Below, piece after piece: positions 45,348 through 57,849 of a stretch of 64,000 nt of DNA (its first letter is position 1; each line of letters opens with the position of its first letter). The notes below the pieces were generated by a model that saw only the letters and a program-made list of their open reading frames with translations, was not told where the DNA came from and searched no databases. The stretch lies in the NCBI GenBank assembly GCA_035578175.1, contig JAQMRL010000002.1:99550748-99614747 (forward strand), in the 5' to 3' direction. The DNA comes from Catonia carolina (taxonomy: Eukaryota; Arthropoda; Insecta; Hemiptera; Achilidae). The position numbers and the translations under genes are program-made.

Positions 45348-45997
45348 TACATTAACTTACAAATTCTTGACTAATCTGTAGCGTGAACTTGACCCGTATT
45401 CCAATTAGTGGACAAGGTCACATAGTCAGGTTATACACTACATTTTTTTAAATTAAAAATAACAACTCCAGTAATACTAGGTGTATATTATTATTATAAT
45501 TTTTAAACAGTATAAATAAATTTATACTATATAAATACTGGCATAATATAAATAGTTATTTGTTAATTAATAATCAATATCAGTTAATCTTCGATAGTTT
45601 TAAAAAATGTATAATAATCTACGAACAACGAGATTAAAATGAAGTACTACGTGATTCAAAAGTGCAACTAAACTATAATTAATAAAAAGTGAATTAAAAA
45701 TCGAAATGAAGATAAAAAATTAAAATAAATACATGAATAACTGAAAAAATATATATAATATCTTTTAAAACAGTGATTTGAATTTTACGAACATTTTTAA
45801 AATAAATGTAATCAAAATTTAAAATTTAATATGCCAACTTGAACCATGAATTCGTGGAGCTTTAGGTCAGAGACAAGCTTGGTGTGAACATCATATATGA
45901 AAGTGCTCCAGTTAAATATTAAAATTAATAAGTAAAAACCGATGGAAGTATAACAAAATATGTATCAGTAAGTAGATAATAATGTAAGCAACATTTT
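45348..45997. other. AT-rich intergenic DNA
   Basis: Nothing is recognised. Confidence 0.4.
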
Positions 45998-46171
45998 ACA
46001 ATATAATTCTTCTTCTTCTTCTATATGCCTGCTCCGCGTCGGAGATTGGCGATCATCATCATGATTCTAACCTTGGAACCAGCCGCTCTGAAGAGTTGAA
46101 CTGAGGTGGTCCCAAACCACCCCCGCAGGTTCCCCATCCAAGAAATTCTCCTTCTCCCCGACAATATAATT
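45998..46171 (-). mobile_element. 152-bp RTE/BovB-like 3' end with 11-bp TSD
   Basis: The body is 46009-46160, flanked by ACAATATAATT at 45998-46008 and 46161-46171. On the minus strand it encodes SGRRRISWMGNLRGWFGTTS and VQLFRAAGSKVRIMMMIANL, then a stop, the conserved end of RTE-type RTs, followed by a (GAA)n tail (CTT run on the plus strand). This is a clean, severely 5'-truncated retroposition product with its frame still open, so relatively young. Confidence 0.9.
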
Positions 46172-46748
46172 AACAAACATTAATATTCAATATATCGATC
46201 AAATTCATATTTAAAATTCAAGATCACAAGGCTATTGATAGACGCCATTCTAATGAACAAAGCTTCGCTTCAGTAATTCATAATTTTATTAAATTCAACC
46301 GGTAAATAAAAATAACGTTTCAAGTACATAATTAACTGATATTTTCTTAAATTTATTCAATTACTTAATTTATTCAAAATTATCTAAATTATATTCCAAA
46401 TTTAATTTTAAAGACCAGTATTACGATAAAATTATTAAAAATTCCGATTGTCATTTGTTTAAATTAAAAATTTTCATTGTTGTATAATTTAAGAATTATT
46501 AATAAAGAACAATAAACAATTATAGTATTTAAAAACCCTGAGATCATTTAAAATTAGAGTCATCATTTTGTAAAATCATCAATTATCTATTTATTTGTTA
46601 AATTAAAAGTATTAAAATTTAAATCTTGTGTTATATTCATTTTATATTTATTTGCGTGTCGCTACAAATCCTATACTTCCTCCTCGAAAGTCATGTGCAT
46701 GCAATCAACGAAAACATTATATTAGAGTTACTTTTATTATTTTTTAGC
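46172..46748. other. Very AT-rich intergenic DNA
   Basis: Nothing is recognised. Confidence 0.4.
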
Positions 46749-46914
46749 TTATTAACAGTTACTACACCTTAGTCATTAAAGGCTTTTGTGGGGTTATGAA
46801 ACGTTATGTTTGAACAAGTAATAATTTCCAGATCCTAGTCAGGAATTGAACCCAGAATCTATCGCTTTGCACAATAGCACGCTAACCACTGCACCACGGA
46901 GGTCTTTTATTAAC
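46749..46914 (-). mobile_element. tRNA-headed SINE (family S1)
   Basis: On the minus strand the head reads CCGTGGTGCAGTGGTTAGCG (A box) and GATTCTGGGTTCAATTCCTG (B box), then AGGATCTGGAAATTATTACT as in other S1 copies. It ends GACTAAGGTGTAG. TTATTAAC occurs on both sides (46749-46756, 46907-46914) and is a plausible 8-bp TSD. The A and B boxes are the best preserved in this window. Confidence 0.78.
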
Positions 46915-47539
46915 TCTTTCTCTAAATTTAAGATTAGTTAACACAATTAAAATTATATGAGTCAGTACATCCTTTAAAACCAAGTGTTTCTGGCCGTACT
47001 TCTTCGTAGATTCCAATCAATGACTACTGAAAATTCTTCATTACGGTTTTTAATCATGAATTAAATTTAGTCCTGAGGTAGGTTTAGATACATTATACTA
47101 TTATGTATGTTTTGTGTAAATAATTGATCTCTGGTAATGAATATTTATAGAAATAGCTGTTGGGGATGTTTCTGGGTGTACGCTGCGTGAACTATTAGAG
47201 ATTCATTAAAATAATGTTTTGTAATGGTGTTCGCCTTAAATACGTATATTACTACAAAACGCCAGCAGCAGTATAATAGTAATTTATTTTTCAAAAAGTA
47301 TTTACGTTTGAATAAGCTGGGATTACATTACATTTAAATATTTATCTGTACTTTAAAAAGTTTGCATGAGATGCGAAATTAACCTACCCAACTATGGGGT
47401 TAACCATAAATATCTGAGGATAATTAATTTAATGCCACATTTTTCAAATACCAGGTGGTCCAGAATTCAGATGTCAGGACGTGGGTTTAGAGATTTAAAG
47501 GTGTAATAATTTCATAAAGAGGTATTTCTGCAATTTAGC
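46915..47539. other. AT-rich intergenic DNA
   Basis: Nothing is recognised. Confidence 0.4.
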
Positions 47540-47910
47540 TTTAAACTTTATGATAATCCGTATACTTTTATAATTTTGGGGAAACAGTTTATATAATTTG
47601 GAGGCCAGATAACAAAAAGTCTTTAGAATAGTGTTTTACTTCTGTGTAAAGGACTCAAATGTTAGTTCCTTGTATTATTATGGAATGGTTTCAAAAAGTT
47701 TCACTTCTTTTTGTGGGCCTGTACAAATTGGGTATAAATTTGACGAATATTTTTACTTGAACATCTCTGAACAATTGTTCAGAAGGATCGAGCTAATAAT
47801 TTTTGTTAATGACTCACAAAATGATCTTTTTAACTTTCTCCAAAGGGTCTAAATAAGACTGGCAAGTACCACCACATCCGAGTATGTCGCAGCTAATTAC
47901 TGATTAAAAA
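47540..47910 (+). pseudogene. Possible non-LTR RT C-terminal relic
   Basis: The open frame 47631-47852 reads SFCGPVQIGYKFDEYFYLNI and RRIELIIFVNDSQNDLFNFL, followed after the stop by RLASTTTSEYVAANY. The order (an RxFLRF.G-like start, YPP/DY-like middle, DLLxxIxFxVPxxxTR-like end) resembles the C-terminal part of Jockey/I-type RTs. The upstream thumb is very degraded. Assignment by pattern only. Confidence 0.42.
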
Positions 47911-50900
47911 ATTGAAATATATACAATGTTTAACTTCCTTTAATCAAGTACTGGCCTCAACTTCTTGAAAATGACGAATAATTTCCTGAATTTTGGGAAA
48001 ATATCTTGTTTGTACTAATTTTAAACAAGAAAACAATTATTTTCATTTCCAAATTATTTTTTAGACGTATTCTTTTAAATAATTAATTTTTTAGATGCAA
48101 ATCGCGAAATGAAGGCGTATAATATGAACCTTCCGGTTCTGAAATGACAGCGGTCCCAAAAATGGTTGGCGAAAAACAGAGGTAGTAATATTCTTCTGGC
48201 AGCTTAATGTCAGCAGGTTTATATCAAACCACATCTTTAGGATTTCGATACCATATTCCAACTAAGATGTAATTATAGATTTATTAGTCAATAACTTAAA
48301 TTTTAATCGTAGATTTAAATTTCTGTTCATGAATTTTCTTATAATAATGGTAATGAATCATACCAAACCTTTTATTCCGGTTCTTTCAGATGTTTATGGC
48401 TGTTTATACATAACAAAACTTCCTTCTAAACTGGTAACAAGTATTTATTAACAAATTAATTAATTACATTACATTATTGCAGTTAAAACTACTAATAAAT
48501 TACAATTGAACTAATTTATTTAATAGTAAGCAAAATGTACCATGTTATTAACCAGTAATACAGTATTGATGTATACGAAAATCTGCTACAGACTCAGCGC
48601 GTAATGTATAAAACTGGTTTCAACAACTAACATCTCAAATAATATTGACTTTACTTCACGTTGCCCAAACAGTAACTTACTCGTTAAAGGTTGCTGCTTT
48701 TATACATGAGCGAAAATAGATTAAACATAATTAGATTAAACAAATTAAATAAACGTGAAAAGAATGTTAGAAAAAAATAAAAAGAACGTAAAGGATTAAA
48801 AAAAATAGAATAAATTAGAAAATGAATAGCACTACTCGTATAGTTACTGCACCTGTCAAAACTCATACAAAAGCTATTGTCAGAATATGGTTACAAATAA
48901 TTTCGTTGGTAGATTCATGAAAAGTTAAGAACTACTGATACATATTTTATCTAGATTGCAACATTTTGAGACTATATTGTATAGAATCATGAGAAAGTAA
49001 AACGCCAATATTTTCTGTATTTTAAGTAAATAAATATTTTTAAAAGTATTACTGACGTTGGCGTATTTGTAAAGTTTTTCTTAGATAAATAAAACCTCCC
49101 AGAAGGAATCTGTTTCGTTTAATTTCTTTCAAGATTTTTCTTATCTATATAATAAATATAGATTATATTACATATACGAGTATGTTATACATACACACAA
49201 TTTTTCCGTTCTTCAGTTCCTGATATTTACTTCTTTTTCCATTTTGTTTCATAACGAAACCATTTTTCCATCAACAGAAAATAAAACTGACATTTAATTT
49301 CCACTTACATGCTTTTTAACGTTATATGAATTATCTTGTATTGGATAACATTTTATTTAAACTTTAAATTTTTCTGAGAAAAATAAAGTTTAAAAATTTT
49401 ATATAGTTTTTGTGATTATTTTTAGAAATTTATTTCACGTCTTTGTAACAGATATATTTGATTTCCTCTCGCTGTGTAAGACAACATTATTGATTGGTAC
49501 ATGGAAGTTCTCGCTAGCTTCTAAGAACAATAAATAAACTTTAAAACAACTCGATCCGTATTACACTTTCAAGGGGCGATACCATTTCAGTGTTAGTCCC
49601 TGTAACTTAAATACTAATGAAACTCCTAAAATAATTGCCATTAAAATAATTCTTTACAGTATATGAATTCAATAAATACAAAATAAAGTATGCAAATATT
49701 TTATTAAAATAAAGCTAGTGACTGTTGAAACTGTTAAAAATACTCTTGCCATTATAATTTGCAATAGAAAAGAATGGGTTAGTCGAGCAAAATTTTATTC
49801 ATAAAACGATGGAAATTTCTAGCAAATTGTGGCTAGTGAAAAACACCTTCATTATTTTTGTTTCATTCTTCTTTGTTTTCAGAACTGAATTGAATAGTTG
49901 ATAGGCTGCGTTAGCAAACTACGAAAAAAATATTTGAATATTTTTCAAAAAACTGTAAATGTTTTGTAACAATTTAGTCTGATTTTTAAAAAATAAAAAT
50001 CGAATTTTTTTTTTGTATTCATGTTTCTTACTCACTTGATTAAAACACTTTTCTCAAAATTCAATTTTCTAGTTGTTGAATTAAAAAAAAATGATTTACC
50101 TAAGCATTTAACAAAGGTTTTTTTTATGTTAAATCAAAAAGAGTGTTATTTTCGACGCCTATCTTTTGTGTTTATGTCAGATATATTTAAAGCTGCAGAA
50201 TCTACAGATCAAGGACTGATTATATTAAATTTTTAAAGTCAAAATTTATAAGATGCCTTTAAATTTGTATAGATATTTTTAGTACGGCCTCACTTCACTG
50301 AGGTAACTGAATGCCAGTGGAAATCCTCCGCCAGCCATAAGAATAAAACTATACCTTTCTGAACCTATGGTTATATGATTTTTTGTGGAATCAGCTACCG
50401 AGATTGCCGTCGAATTTCGTATTCAATGGAATTCGAAATTGAATCACCCTTAACTATTGCTATCAGGTTGTAAATAAGACTTAATTTATTATTTGATTGT
50501 AAATTACCATAATCTTTTTTGTTAAGTTAAATAAATTTAGTCTGTTAGTAAGTTAAATAGTTTATTAAAATTTTCTAGTAGTTAGAACTGTAATAAATTA
50601 GTACGTAATTAATTTATAAATAAATAATTGTTTTAATTTTAAAAAGAAGTTTATTATTTAGAAATAACCAGATCATAAAAAGTTATTACTCAAAATAAAC
50701 GTTATAATGTACATGCAAATCAAACATTTTATCCATAATTATTACACCAACGCAATTATTAATTAATATTAATTAAATGCAATAGTGAGTTAACTAAACG
50801 TACATATATAATTCAAGATCTCGATTTCCACTATTGATGAATACTGATCCTGATTTTCTAAGAGCATCAGCTTTTAATTCATATTATAATGTCATAGTAA

Positions 50901-51589
50901 AATAATTATTCTGTACCAGTCCAGACTACGTCAGGCTATTCTGCTCAATACACTGTTCATAACAGGATGAGCATTGATTCTGAACTAACTTTACTCCTTC
51001 TTTTTATCTATTTGGATGATATTTTTCCTTTCTTGTTAAATTAATTAATTAGTAATTCATCTATTGCACTGCAAGGAGAGAGACTAATAATAGTTGGTAA
51101 CTTTAAATATCTTGTATCAACACCGGAGAAAGAAAATAGAGAATGACTGTTTTATTAATTACATTAGTTTCTTCCTCTACTTTGGAATCAGGTAAAAAAT
51201 ATAAATATTACCAATAATTAATCAGGATCGGTTACTCAAAATATAGCGGATGACAGAATATTTTATTGAAGTAATCATGTAACATCAATCAACGGTTATT
51301 TTTAAGCCATTTGGCTAGGAGACTGTATTGCGTGTCATTTTCATTGTCAATGTCATTGAAACCCATTAATTACAATAAATTATAAAGAAACACCCAACTG
51401 TTTTATAGAAAACAGGGTGTTCATTAAGCTTCATTAATTTTTTACAGTTAACATTTTTTTAAAAATCTACTGTTTCCTTTCGTGGATGTTTTGTGAACAC
51501 TAGACATAAAAAAGTGTGTTTTCAAAAAGTGTGTGTTTGTCCGCGTTATTCTTACTAGAACAAGAACTACTAGACCGGTTGGGTTAAGT
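47911..51589. other. AT-rich intergenic DNA
   Basis: No gene is recognised. A block near 50283-50370 (CACTGAGGTAACTGAATGCC) loosely resembles the interior of the MITE at 36.2-36.7 kb. The frames at 50021-50236 and 47911-48260 show no known motif. Simple AT-rich sequence dominates. Confidence 0.4.
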
Positions 51590-51785
51590 GCTCCCTTCAT
51601 TGATTATGATATTCTGCAATCTTCCCATTCTGCTTGTAAACATCCAGTTCTTTTCTGATATCCTCTCTTCTTAGTTGATCCCTACAACTGCAATCCTTTG
51701 TTCTTCGCAGGAATCGCATCTCTGCCGCCTGTACTCTACTGTCCTGTGGTCTGGTACTAATATCTCTTGAACTTTCCACATTTAA
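51590..51785 (-). pseudogene. Non-LTR RT C-terminal relic
   Basis: The minus-strand frame reads VQAAEMRFLRRTKDCSCRDQ and LRREDIRKELDVYKQNGKIA. The AAEMRFLRR...C...D..R.EDIRKEL arrangement is a frequent signature after the RT thumb in insect non-LTR elements. The frame is intact for about 60 codons, but both sides are truncated. Confidence 0.78.
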
Positions 51786-52890
51786 TATATTAGCTGGACT
51801 TATTAAGATGGTGATATTATATCTCTGGAAAAAAATGATAGCCGATCAACTTTTCAAGTAATACTAATATTATTGAAAAAATAAAATAGCGAAAACGTAT
51901 TAACCTGAAACGACGGGGATCAAAATATTATCAATTTAAAAATTAGTAACACGTTAAATAACGTAATAACGTAACGTGGTGTAAAATCGTAAAACCCCTC
52001 CTTATAAAGTTATCAAAGAAAACAAACAAAACTCCTCTCATTCACCTCTATATCTTTAACATGAAGTATGATTTATGCAGAAAAGATTCAGATAGTTTAT
52101 CTGAGCGCTTCTTAAATACAATTAATGAAAGCAAACTGACAACCCTATACGGAAGCCGGTTCCAAAGATCGGCACATATAAGTAAGAAAAGATTTTGTTT
52201 TCGATGTTTTACTAAAACTGTTCTTCAGTATAGCATCTGTATGATCTCAAGTCCTTTTATGTTGAGATATCTGATAAGTTTAGTAGTAAAAATCATTTAA
52301 TATTTTGTTCGTTTCGATCAGATTCTCCTGACGACGATGAAAGCCAGGGTTGGTAGATTCAATGAAGGAGGTATGTTTTCATGTGAAAGGAATCGAAGAT
52401 CAAGCGCCGTCTCCAGCCAGTCCACGTCACCCTAGCAGTAAGGGCTTCAGACCACCATAGTACATTTCATTTTAGGGTACATATAGGTGTTGTATATCTT
52501 ATACATATTACCGCTTAGAAATAGGATAGAAGACCACAAATAAAAGGTGGGTTACCAAATAAAAGGTGGAATTGGCTTGCCTAAACAACAAACAAATCTG
52601 CTTAGGCTGTTTTAATGGCTTGGTTAAAGGCTTGGCGTTTTGATGACTTTATATGGTGATACCAATGACGTTAATCGTTACATAACCATTACAATTTTTG
52701 GAAAGAAACCAATGGATCCTATCGCAGGGATCTCCAAACACAACTGGTGAAAGTTTTTTTACCAAATACCACTATCTCACAAATTCTCAATCTGCTCACA
52801 TATTTAAAATGTTTGAAATTTGGCAAATAAATTTTTGAGTTGTTAAAAAATACTAATTTAAAAATTTCTTTCGAAACTCATTACATAGTT
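51786..52890. other. Unassigned DNA
   Basis: The frame at 52061-52300 has balanced composition but no motif I recognise. A less AT-rich block at 52320-52470 (CAAGCGCCGTCTCCAGCCAG) may be a repeat end. Confidence 0.35.
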
Positions 52891-52892
52891 GC

Positions 52893-53060
52893 TGCCTCTC
52901 GGTAGCTCAGTGGTTAGCTTGCTCCGCTGCGAAAGATCCCGGGTATGATTCACTGCTAGGGTCTAAAAAATTATACCACTCTGATATCTACCTGTCTTTA
53001 ACCTAAAAGTAGTTCACTTCATGGTTGAGCTGTTGATGCAACTTAAAATAAACCCAAAAA
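52893..53060 (+). mobile_element. tRNA-headed SINE (family S1)
   Basis: The head has CGGTAGCTCAGTGGTTAGCT (A box) and GATCCCGGGTATGATTCACT (B box), followed by GCTAGGGTCTAAAAAATTAT and a tail GTTGATGCAACTTAAAATAA. Order and tail match the other S1 copies. The head has no intact cloverleaf, so it is not a tRNA gene. Confidence 0.75.
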
Positions 53061-53710
53061 ATAAGTTTAGAGTGCAAAATATAGTAGTTATGATAACTTA
53101 AAAAGACCACTAAAATTCTATCAGTTTGTTATATTTTTGAGCACCCTGTAGTTGTCCCATTTGTATTTCAATAAAGAATAATTAATTAAGCTGAATGATT
53201 TTGAAGTCAATTAAAAATTAATTTTAGCTTTATAATCAGTTATCATAGAATTATATGTTATGTCATTTTCCTCAAAAAAAACAAGGCTTTGTTAATTTAT
53301 TTACCCATAGGGAATATTCATAGTTTATTATTTATAATTTTCGCTTAATTATTCATTTTAGTTCATGTGAAATTGCGTCAATTGCTTGATCAATAGAAAA
53401 AAGTCAAATACTAACGAGAGTAGAGCCTCGCCTTTGATTTTCCCAGGGGTGCCAACAAATTTAGTAAATTAAAGTTTTTATGAAAATGTTTTAAATGTTT
53501 TGACAAAATTAAATTTTTATTCCAGAGAAAAATACCCTTAATTTTGGGTCAAATAGACAATATCAAAAATACCCTGGGGTTAGTTCACGAAACCTTTGTT
53601 TGAAATTTCAGTCCAATCAATTCAGTAGTTTTAGATCCAAAATGAATGACACAAACAAAGATAGATATTCTTCTCAAAACCACTTCTAAGATGTCATGGA
53701 ATATTACTTA
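53061..53710. other. AT-rich intergenic DNA
   Basis: A block near 53595-53680 (TGAAATTTCAGTCCAATCAA) resembles fragments near 5985 and 37440 and is probably another dispersed repeat. Nothing else is recognised. Confidence 0.4.
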
Positions 53711-54064
53711 CTACTGGAAGTAGTAATTCGTGTGATTTTTACTTTTTGCGATTTCGTTAAAAAAGGCTTATACGATTTGTTTAAAATTTTCTCATTTACA
53801 TACTACAATTTTTATGATCTACAAGGAACGATAAGCGACATGTCTGCTGAAATTTGTAGGGCTGTGCTCTCATAATAAAAAATTCCCATTTTACGATTGC
53901 GCCCTTAATATGCATTTTAGGACAAAATGCATTTTAGGGCAAATTCATTTTCGCCCAATTGAAAAGTTTGATTTCATTTAGCATTGTCCACTAATGATTA
54001 GAATTAGGTTGTTTTTCATTTATTATATTGGTGAGAGAATTTCGTGTGTTTCACACCAGATTTT
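53711..54064 (-). mobile_element. Interspersed repeat R, copy C (partial, reversed)
   Basis: This is the reverse complement of roughly the first two-thirds of repeat R. It ends GTTTCACACCAGATTTT, the inverted start of copies A and B, and begins at the CTGGAAGTAGTA block. The remaining third is absent. Confidence 0.65.
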
Positions 54065-54608
54065 GAATAAAACTATTTATCACACTCATAAATCACACTG
54101 TTATCAAAAATTTTGTACACTATTAGTTTTTTTTAACTTTTATCTTGTTTGTTTATTTATTTATTTTACTTAGATGAAGTGACCGCAAATACGACCCATC
54201 TCACTTATGCTGCTTTTATTTCTATAATGATTAGCTTAAAGCCTCGTGTATATAATATAATTGTTTTAATTAACTTTTTATAATTGAGTAAAAATAAACA
54301 ACAAATGGAGTTTAAAATTCTAATGACTGGTTTCTACAGTAATAAGCGTATTTAATTACATTTATTCCTATTGAGAGGAGCAAGTGCAATAAATCTTCAA
54401 GTTATTGGAATCTTTTATAATATATTATGAAGGTTTGCAGTAGAAATTCACTATTTATTATAAACTTTATTTGAATTTAAACATATAATCAGAATCTTGT
54501 TAGGAGGACGATAAAATTTCTCTGTAAGAACAGAGAAAATCTGATCAAAACCAGGGTTTAGGATCAGATTACTGGACATATAGAAGGCGATTAAGGGTGT
54601 CTTTATGT
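54065..54608. other. AT-rich intergenic DNA
   Basis: Nothing is recognised before the fold-back element. Confidence 0.4.
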
Positions 54609-55798
54609 CTACTATCGGTTTCATAATCATAGACACCCGAGTTTGAACCCTTGCATCTCCAAAACTATTAGTTGGATTTCAACATACTTTACATCAAAAT
54701 TTAGCTCATTTTATTCTGCGTTGAGCTATAATAATTCTATATTTTTAATGTTGTTTAAAAATAGCTATATCGAAATTGGAAGACAAAAAGACCCGGGTTT
54801 TTTGATACCGCAACAAATTTCATGCATTTAGAGCCGTGTAACTCGATAAATATTTGACCGAAAAGTTTGAAATTTTAACACAACATAGACAATTTTATTC
54901 CTTCAGCGTGTACGAAATTTAAAATCCATAACATATTTAAATTTTGCTTTATTAACAATATTCTGAACCCTTGCTATCTCGGTAACCGCACGATCGTTCG
55001 GCACGGGAAAACTATCGTTTTATTCAGCATAAAAACTTAGTACAGATATGTTAAAAACATGAAATATCGATTGGCCAATGTTGTGATAGAACTTTTAAAA
55101 TTTTGAAAAATAGATTGGTAATGCGGGGGGTGGGCGCTACTACCCATGTTGCCTGAATCTGACTGTCTACTTGAATTGACAATGCAGTCTGTCAATTCAG
55201 GTAGACAGTCCGACAGGATGTCACGTACACAAACTATTGCAACATGGTAATGCAACATGGATAGTAACACCCCCCCCCCCCGCATTACCGTACTATTTTA
55301 CAAAATTCTAAAAATTCTACCACAACATTGGCCAATCGATATTCCATGTTATTAAACATAGCTGTACTAAGTTTTTACGCTGAATAAAACGATAGTTTTC
55401 CCGTGCCGAACGATCGAGCAGTTACCGAGATAGCAGGGGTTCAGAATATTGTTAATAAAGCAAAATTTAAATATGTTATGGATTTTAAATTTTGTACACG
55501 TTGTAAGAATAGAATTGTCTATGTTGTGTTAAAATTTCAAACTTTTCGGTCAAATATTTATCGAGTTACACGCCTCTAAACGCATGAAATTTGTTGCGGT
55601 ATCAGAAAACCCGGGTTTTTTTGTCTTCCAACTTCGATATAGCTATTTTTAAACAACATTAAAAATATAGGATTATTATAGGTCAACGCAGAATAAAATG
55701 AGCTAAATTTTGATGTAAAGTATGCTGAAATCCAACTCATAGTTTTGGAAATGCAAGGGTTCAAACTCGGGTGTCTATGATTATGAAACCAATAGTAG
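54609..55798. mobile_element. Fold-back element, ~1.19 kb, nearly complete inverted arms
   Basis: Left arm 54609-55181 and right arm 55190-55798 are inverted copies with high identity, so the whole element can fold on itself. Outer ends read CTACTATCGGTTTCATAATC and, inverted, GATTATGAAACCAATAGTAG. At the centre GACTGTCTACTTGAATTGAC and its complement form a short hairpin around 55182-55189. Near the centre are matched C/G runs (55124-55130 and 55269-55281). The right arm has an extra ~45 bp near the centre. Two open frames (54643-54831 and 55576-55842) are the same sequence seen twice. No transposase and no clear TSD. It could be a fold-back transposon or a collapsed inverted duplication. 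Confidence 0.92.
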
Positions 55799-56371
55799 TG
55801 ATAGAATTTGTGTAATCTACTTTCTTTTTTCCCTCCACCCATCTGACATTACACACCACCCAATGCAGTGAAGGATCAGAATACGGAAAAAGCAATGACA
55901 CACGTTGAACATCAATTTGAAGTCTGCAGAAGATTATGGATTACAAATTTATTCCGAAGACAGGACCACCAAAAGAGAATTAAATACGAACTATAAAGCG
56001 TTGACGTGACATTGGAGAAAAGACGGCGAGGTTCAGAAAGGAGAGAGTGGAACAAGAGAATTTTGGTTTCAAAATTCAATAGGTTTCATTACGTGTCTTA
56101 TTTCAGGAGAATAATGACACAGTATTACCTTCAGATAAGATTCTAATACAAAATAATTACTGAGATAGTCTAAAAATTGAAAGAAAACATTCCTAAACTT
56201 CTTCATTGTACGAATTGTCGGAGAAATCAAGAGAATTATTGAGTTGTAAAAATTTTTGTCCAGTGAAATATGTTTATTCTCTATTATTAATGGCTATATC
56301 ATTATTAATGATTATTTTATTCACAAACATAGGTATAAGCAAACAATTTATTATAATTTATTGTCATCAAA
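55799..56371. other. AT-rich intergenic DNA
   Basis: A block at 55900-56060 is less AT-rich but unassigned. Confidence 0.35.
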
Positions 56372-56870
56372 ACAAATTTCTTCTCCTCTATGTAGATTAT
56401 ACATAACTCAACCATTACATTATTTCTCAAAACATAGAAGAAGTCTTACTTTCAAAATGGTTTGGCTTACACGTGGACCAGTATTTAAACATATATAAAC
56501 ATATTACAAACTATACAAAATTTATCGGTTTTCTTTATTCAAAGGAGACTAAAATAGTTTACAGACAACAATGTATTACTCCCAGTTTACTACGATATTT
56601 TTCCATACTGAATTACATTTGATCATACACTGGAATAACTAAAGATTCAACTCAGTTTTCAGAAATTCAAAAACGAGCCGTCAGAATATTGGCAAAGATT
56701 AAAATGTAAAAACCCAGCTGAGATTGTTTCAAACGGTTTAGAAATTTTGTACATTCTAGAAATTTTAAAATTTGCAAACAAATTACTCTTAAAGCAAGTG
56801 AATAAATTTATTGTGTATAGAAATTTCACATTTTAAACTAAATATAATCATTTTCACTAAAGAAATTGTA
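56372..56870 (+). pseudogene. Non-LTR RT remnant with decayed catalytic box
   Basis: In broken frames it gives FLLLYVDYT, where the catalytic YxDD appears as YVDY; then KWFGLHVDQYLNIYKHI (palm end, matching LGLxxDxxLxW); then a thumb region; then FSEIQKRAVRILAKIKM; and after a frameshift KNPAEIVSNGLEILYILEIL and KFANKLLLKQVN. The order fits CR1/Jockey-type RTs. This is the only fragment in the window that still reaches the catalytic box, and one aspartate is lost. Several stops confirm it is dead. Confidence 0.75.
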
Positions 56871-57849
56871 AAATACACTCTGTAAACGTAATGCGATTAT
56901 ACTGGATTTTCCATGAAGCGATTAAATTAATTTAAAAAAACCAACGATTATTTCATTTTGTATTCTATTAAAAAACTTGCTATTTAAAAATAAAAATATA
57001 TATTTCAAAATGATATATGGTTGGAAATTGTTGGTAGGCTAACTATTCTTTTTTTATAACTTATGTAACTTTAACGTTCCTTGCTTTGTTTAACAAAAGA
57101 GTACTTTTGAGTTGTTTGTACGTACATAGAAAATATTAAATAAAAATCCTTTTTTTCTTTGACGCAAAATTCTAATTTGTGTATTAAATAGAATACTTAA
57201 CCATTTCCAACTTTCCACGATGCTTTAAATGTAATTTAATTACAGTACTACACTGATTCGGTTTGGATAAACGGGTATTTTGGTGTGTGAAAAAGTAGAG
57301 TAAAAGAGTATAGGAGTGAATAATTCAATATAATAATTTGACTTTTTTCGTATTTTTGACATAAAATATAACTTGTATTACTGTTTACACCTTTTCCTTC
57401 ATGGTAGGCCTACTGAACAATTTAAAAAATATGTAGTAGAAGAGTATTATTTTATTAGTAAGGTTTTCGTGCTGAAAATAGTACATTACCTGTTTTTAAT
57501 TAATAAACTTTGACATAAACACTTAGGGAGCTTTGAATAATTTGTATTTTCCTTAACCACGTTACCAACGCTTTGTAGGATATTTCACTAATGGGGCTCC
57601 CTCTCAGAGCATCTGAACACTCCCTGGATTTCATTTTGGAGACCCACTTCCTAGGTTCTTACGCTCTCTTCACTGTTGGGAATCTATCCTCCTTTGCCTT
57701 GAGACCGTTGACCAGTTTTCACATTTGGTTTTCATTTGGAGTCTACTGTCCTAGGGTCTTCTATGGGATAAACACATTACGTAAACACAAAAGAAAGAAT
57801 ATTCAACACAAAAGCATACAACTTTTGGGTCTAAGATCTGGATGGTAAA
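56871..57849. other. AT-rich intergenic DNA
   Basis: The plus-strand frame at 57591-57848 is open, but I recognise no motif. Nothing else is recognised. Confidence 0.35.

Noticed and set aside
52893..52970. Functional tRNA gene
   Set aside because: Boxes are recognisable, but there is no intact cloverleaf and the SINE tail follows directly.
51410..53150. Possible TIR element between ACAGGGTGTTCATTAAG (51414) and GAGCACCCTGTAG (53139)
   Set aside because: Only about eight bases match in inverted orientation and no TSD is seen.
55037..55285. Minus-strand ORF of 82 codons
   Set aside because: It spans the centre of the fold-back element and has no motif.
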